6,432 bases of DNA from positions 1 to 6,432 of the forward strand of contig JAFGKQ010000038.1 of NCBI GenBank assembly GCA_016928495.1, read 5' to 3'. A program made the translations under genes and the position numbers. Below are positions 5,337-6,432 of the stretch, one piece after another. Below the pieces are notes generated by a model. The model did not search any database. It was not told the origin of the DNA and saw only the letters and a list, made by a program, of their open reading frames with translations. Source of the DNA: Candidatus Fermentibacterales bacterium. Its GTDB lineage: Bacteria > Fermentibacterota > Fermentibacteria > Fermentibacterales > JAFGKQ01. Each line of letters opens with the position of its first letter. Positions within the stretch are counted from its first letter, which is position 1.

Positions 5337-6384
5337 CACCCTGAAGCAGATGCTGGATGGCTTCCGCTTCTCCGTGGACAACTACACGGCGACCCTGGGC
5401 CCATCCAACACGAAGCTGGCACGGGCCAGGGAGCTGCTCGAGGCGCTCGCGTCGAGGGCGGAGGATGGGGCTGACATCGCCTCGATAAGCGTAGACCCCG
5501 CGTTCGCCGAACTGGGGGCCCTGATTGGCGAACTGGCTTCGGAGCAGCCCGCTACTGCGGGAAAGGCTCCGGCAGCTCCTCCAGCAGGAGCCCCGTCTGC
5601 TGCTTCCGTCCCGCCCGCCAGCGTTCCCGCCGCCGGGTATCACATGGCCTACGACACGATGTCCGGAGCGGCTCGCGAGAGCAACGCGCCCTACTACGAG
5701 CGGATCTTCGAGATCGAGTCCGCTGCCGAGAACGCCATCCACTTCAACACACTGCTGGTCGAGGACGGAGTTCTCCTGGAGATCAGCAGGCAACCCCTGA
5801 TGGAGGCCGCCCGGGAGACGCTGGAGAAGGCGGCGGAGGCACACTCCCCAACTGTGGATTACCAGCAGAACCTCGCACTGGAGGTCTACGGGAAGGTTGA
5901 GACTGTCCCGGAGCTCGAGTACGAGGGGACGAGGATGGCCGAGCTCTCCAACGTCGAGCACCCATGGGACGCCATGTACATCGAAGTGATAGGCCTTCTC
6001 CCGGCCTGCGCCCAGGCAATAGAGGCCTTCGGCCCGACCGAGGAGAACGTCGCCAAGCTGCGCAACAGCCACAGGTTCATGGCGGACTTCATGGGCGTGA
6101 CCTGGGACCGGGTCTTCGAGGACCCGAGGTACCTGCTGTTCTGGAACCGTGTGTTCTGGCCGAAGGTCCCTGCGGAGAAGCGGGCGAGATACGGGGTGAG
6201 CAGCGCGGAAGGCTGGCGGGACCTGCTGAAGGAGAAGTTCTACGACCCATTCGTGAGGGACCAGCCTCCGGTCCGCGAGGACCCCTCCAGGGCCGTTGTG
6301 AGGTTCTGGAGAAAGGAGTACCCGTCCCGGCGCACGCTGGAGCTGCTCGAGACCCCTCCCAGGCCGGAGGTGGAGACCGGGTAG
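5329..6384 (+). CDS. Unknown two-domain protein with Ala/Pro-rich linker; second gene of a coupled pair
   Basis: I do not recognise this 351-residue protein. It appears cytoplasmic, with no signal peptide or hydrophobic membrane helix. Residues 1-72 form a helical N-terminal domain (FRFSVDNYTATLG, then ARARELLEALASR). Residues 73-103 are a low-complexity Ala/Pro/Ser linker. The rest (104-351) is a larger domain, beginning YHMAYDTMSG, with helical segments and an aromatic-rich end (DPRYLLFWNRVFWPKV, 265-280). It carries TRMAELSN (201-208), VIGLLPAC (220-227), EENVAKLR (238-245) and WDRVFEDPRY (259-268), which parallel the preceding gene's product. The ATG at 5329 overlaps the upstream TAG by 8 nt and has GGGGAG at 7-nt spacing. 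An upstream in-frame ATG at 5284 is less likely. The pair is probably a paralogous duo that may form a hetero-oligomer; that is inference from sequence similarity and gene overlap. No catalytic motif is evident. Confidence 0.8.
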   Translation: MDSTLKQMLDGFRFSVDNYTATLGPSNTKLARARELLEALASRAEDGADIASISVDPAFAELGALIGELASEQPATAGKAPAAPPAGAPSAASVPPASVPAAGYHMAYDTMSGAARESNAPYYERIFEIESAAENAIHFNTLLVEDGVLLEISRQPLMEAARETLEKAAEAHSPTVDYQQNLALEVYGKVETVPELEYEGTRMAELSNVEHPWDAMYIEVIGLLPACAQAIEAFGPTEENVAKLRNSHRFMADFMGVTWDRVFEDPRYLLFWNRVFWPKVPAEKRARYGVSSAEGWRDLLKEKFYDPFVRDQPPVREDPSRAVVRFWRKEYPSRRTLELLETPPRPEVETG

Positions 6385-6393
6385 CCTGCGGGT

Positions 6394-6432
6394 CTAGGGG
6401 CTCACTACCTCCCCCGTGCCGATGTCGAAGCC
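6394..6432 (-). CDS. Possible C-terminus (12 codons) of a convergent gene
   Basis: On the minus strand the last 39 bases read GFDIGTGEVVSP followed by TAG (6396-6394), only 9 nt beyond the stop of the plus-strand gene. The codons end mostly in G or C, like the rest of the window, and the composition is plausible for a beta-rich protein's end. Twelve codons are too few to prove a gene; the flanking sequence would settle it. Confidence 0.3.
   Translation of the reverse strand, partial: GFDIGTGEVVSP

Noticed and set aside
5278-6072. 264-codon minus-strand open frame opposite the second unknown gene
   Set aside because: It is antisense to a frame with better start context, overlap with its upstream gene and motifs shared with the neighbouring protein. 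Its product is Gly/Arg/Leu-rich without recognisable domains.

Overview
The window is GC-rich bacterial DNA, densely packed with genes, that looks like an accessory or surface-modification region. Coding sequences favour G/C third positions and use AGG freely for arginine. Nothing here fixes the taxon. The mix of a B12-type radical SAM enzyme, polysaccharide-cluster-type methyltransferases and a YVTN-type lipoprotein would suit an uncultured diderm lineage, but that is a guess. I see no tRNA, rRNA, CRISPR array or mobile element.

Left block (1-1523, plus strand): the last 73 codons of an unidentified gene are followed, after 2 nt, by a complete radical SAM protein with an N-terminal cobalamin-binding-like domain. 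They are probably co-transcribed. A short dyad at 1531-1555 separates this block from the convergent genes to its right.

Middle block (1558-3317, minus strand): two different class I SAM-dependent methyltransferases. The gene transcribed first (3317 to 2541) is of the Methyltransf_24 type. The second (2349 to 1558) combines an N-terminal zinc ribbon with a Methyltransf_11-like fold. A good -35/-10 pair at 3456-3485 probably drives them. With the radical SAM enzyme they look like tailoring functions for a glycan, lipid or small molecule, but no substrate can be read from the sequence.

Divergent region (3318-3649): no gene; it holds the minus-strand promoter, a weaker plus-strand -10 candidate and two short perfect palindromes.

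Right block (3650-6384, plus strand): a lipoprotein forming a seven-bladed beta-propeller of 42-residue repeats, with a cysteine recurring every 42 residues in six blades. A promoter-like TTGACC-17-TATGGT then precedes a two-gene unit (4716-5336 and 5329-6384, overlapping by 8 nt). Both encode proteins I cannot assign to a family. By eye they share a C-terminal segment with the same motifs in the same order, so they are probably divergent paralogues, the second carrying an Ala/Pro-rich linker. This pair is the best candidate for something undescribed. The last 39 bases may be the end of a convergent minus-strand gene.
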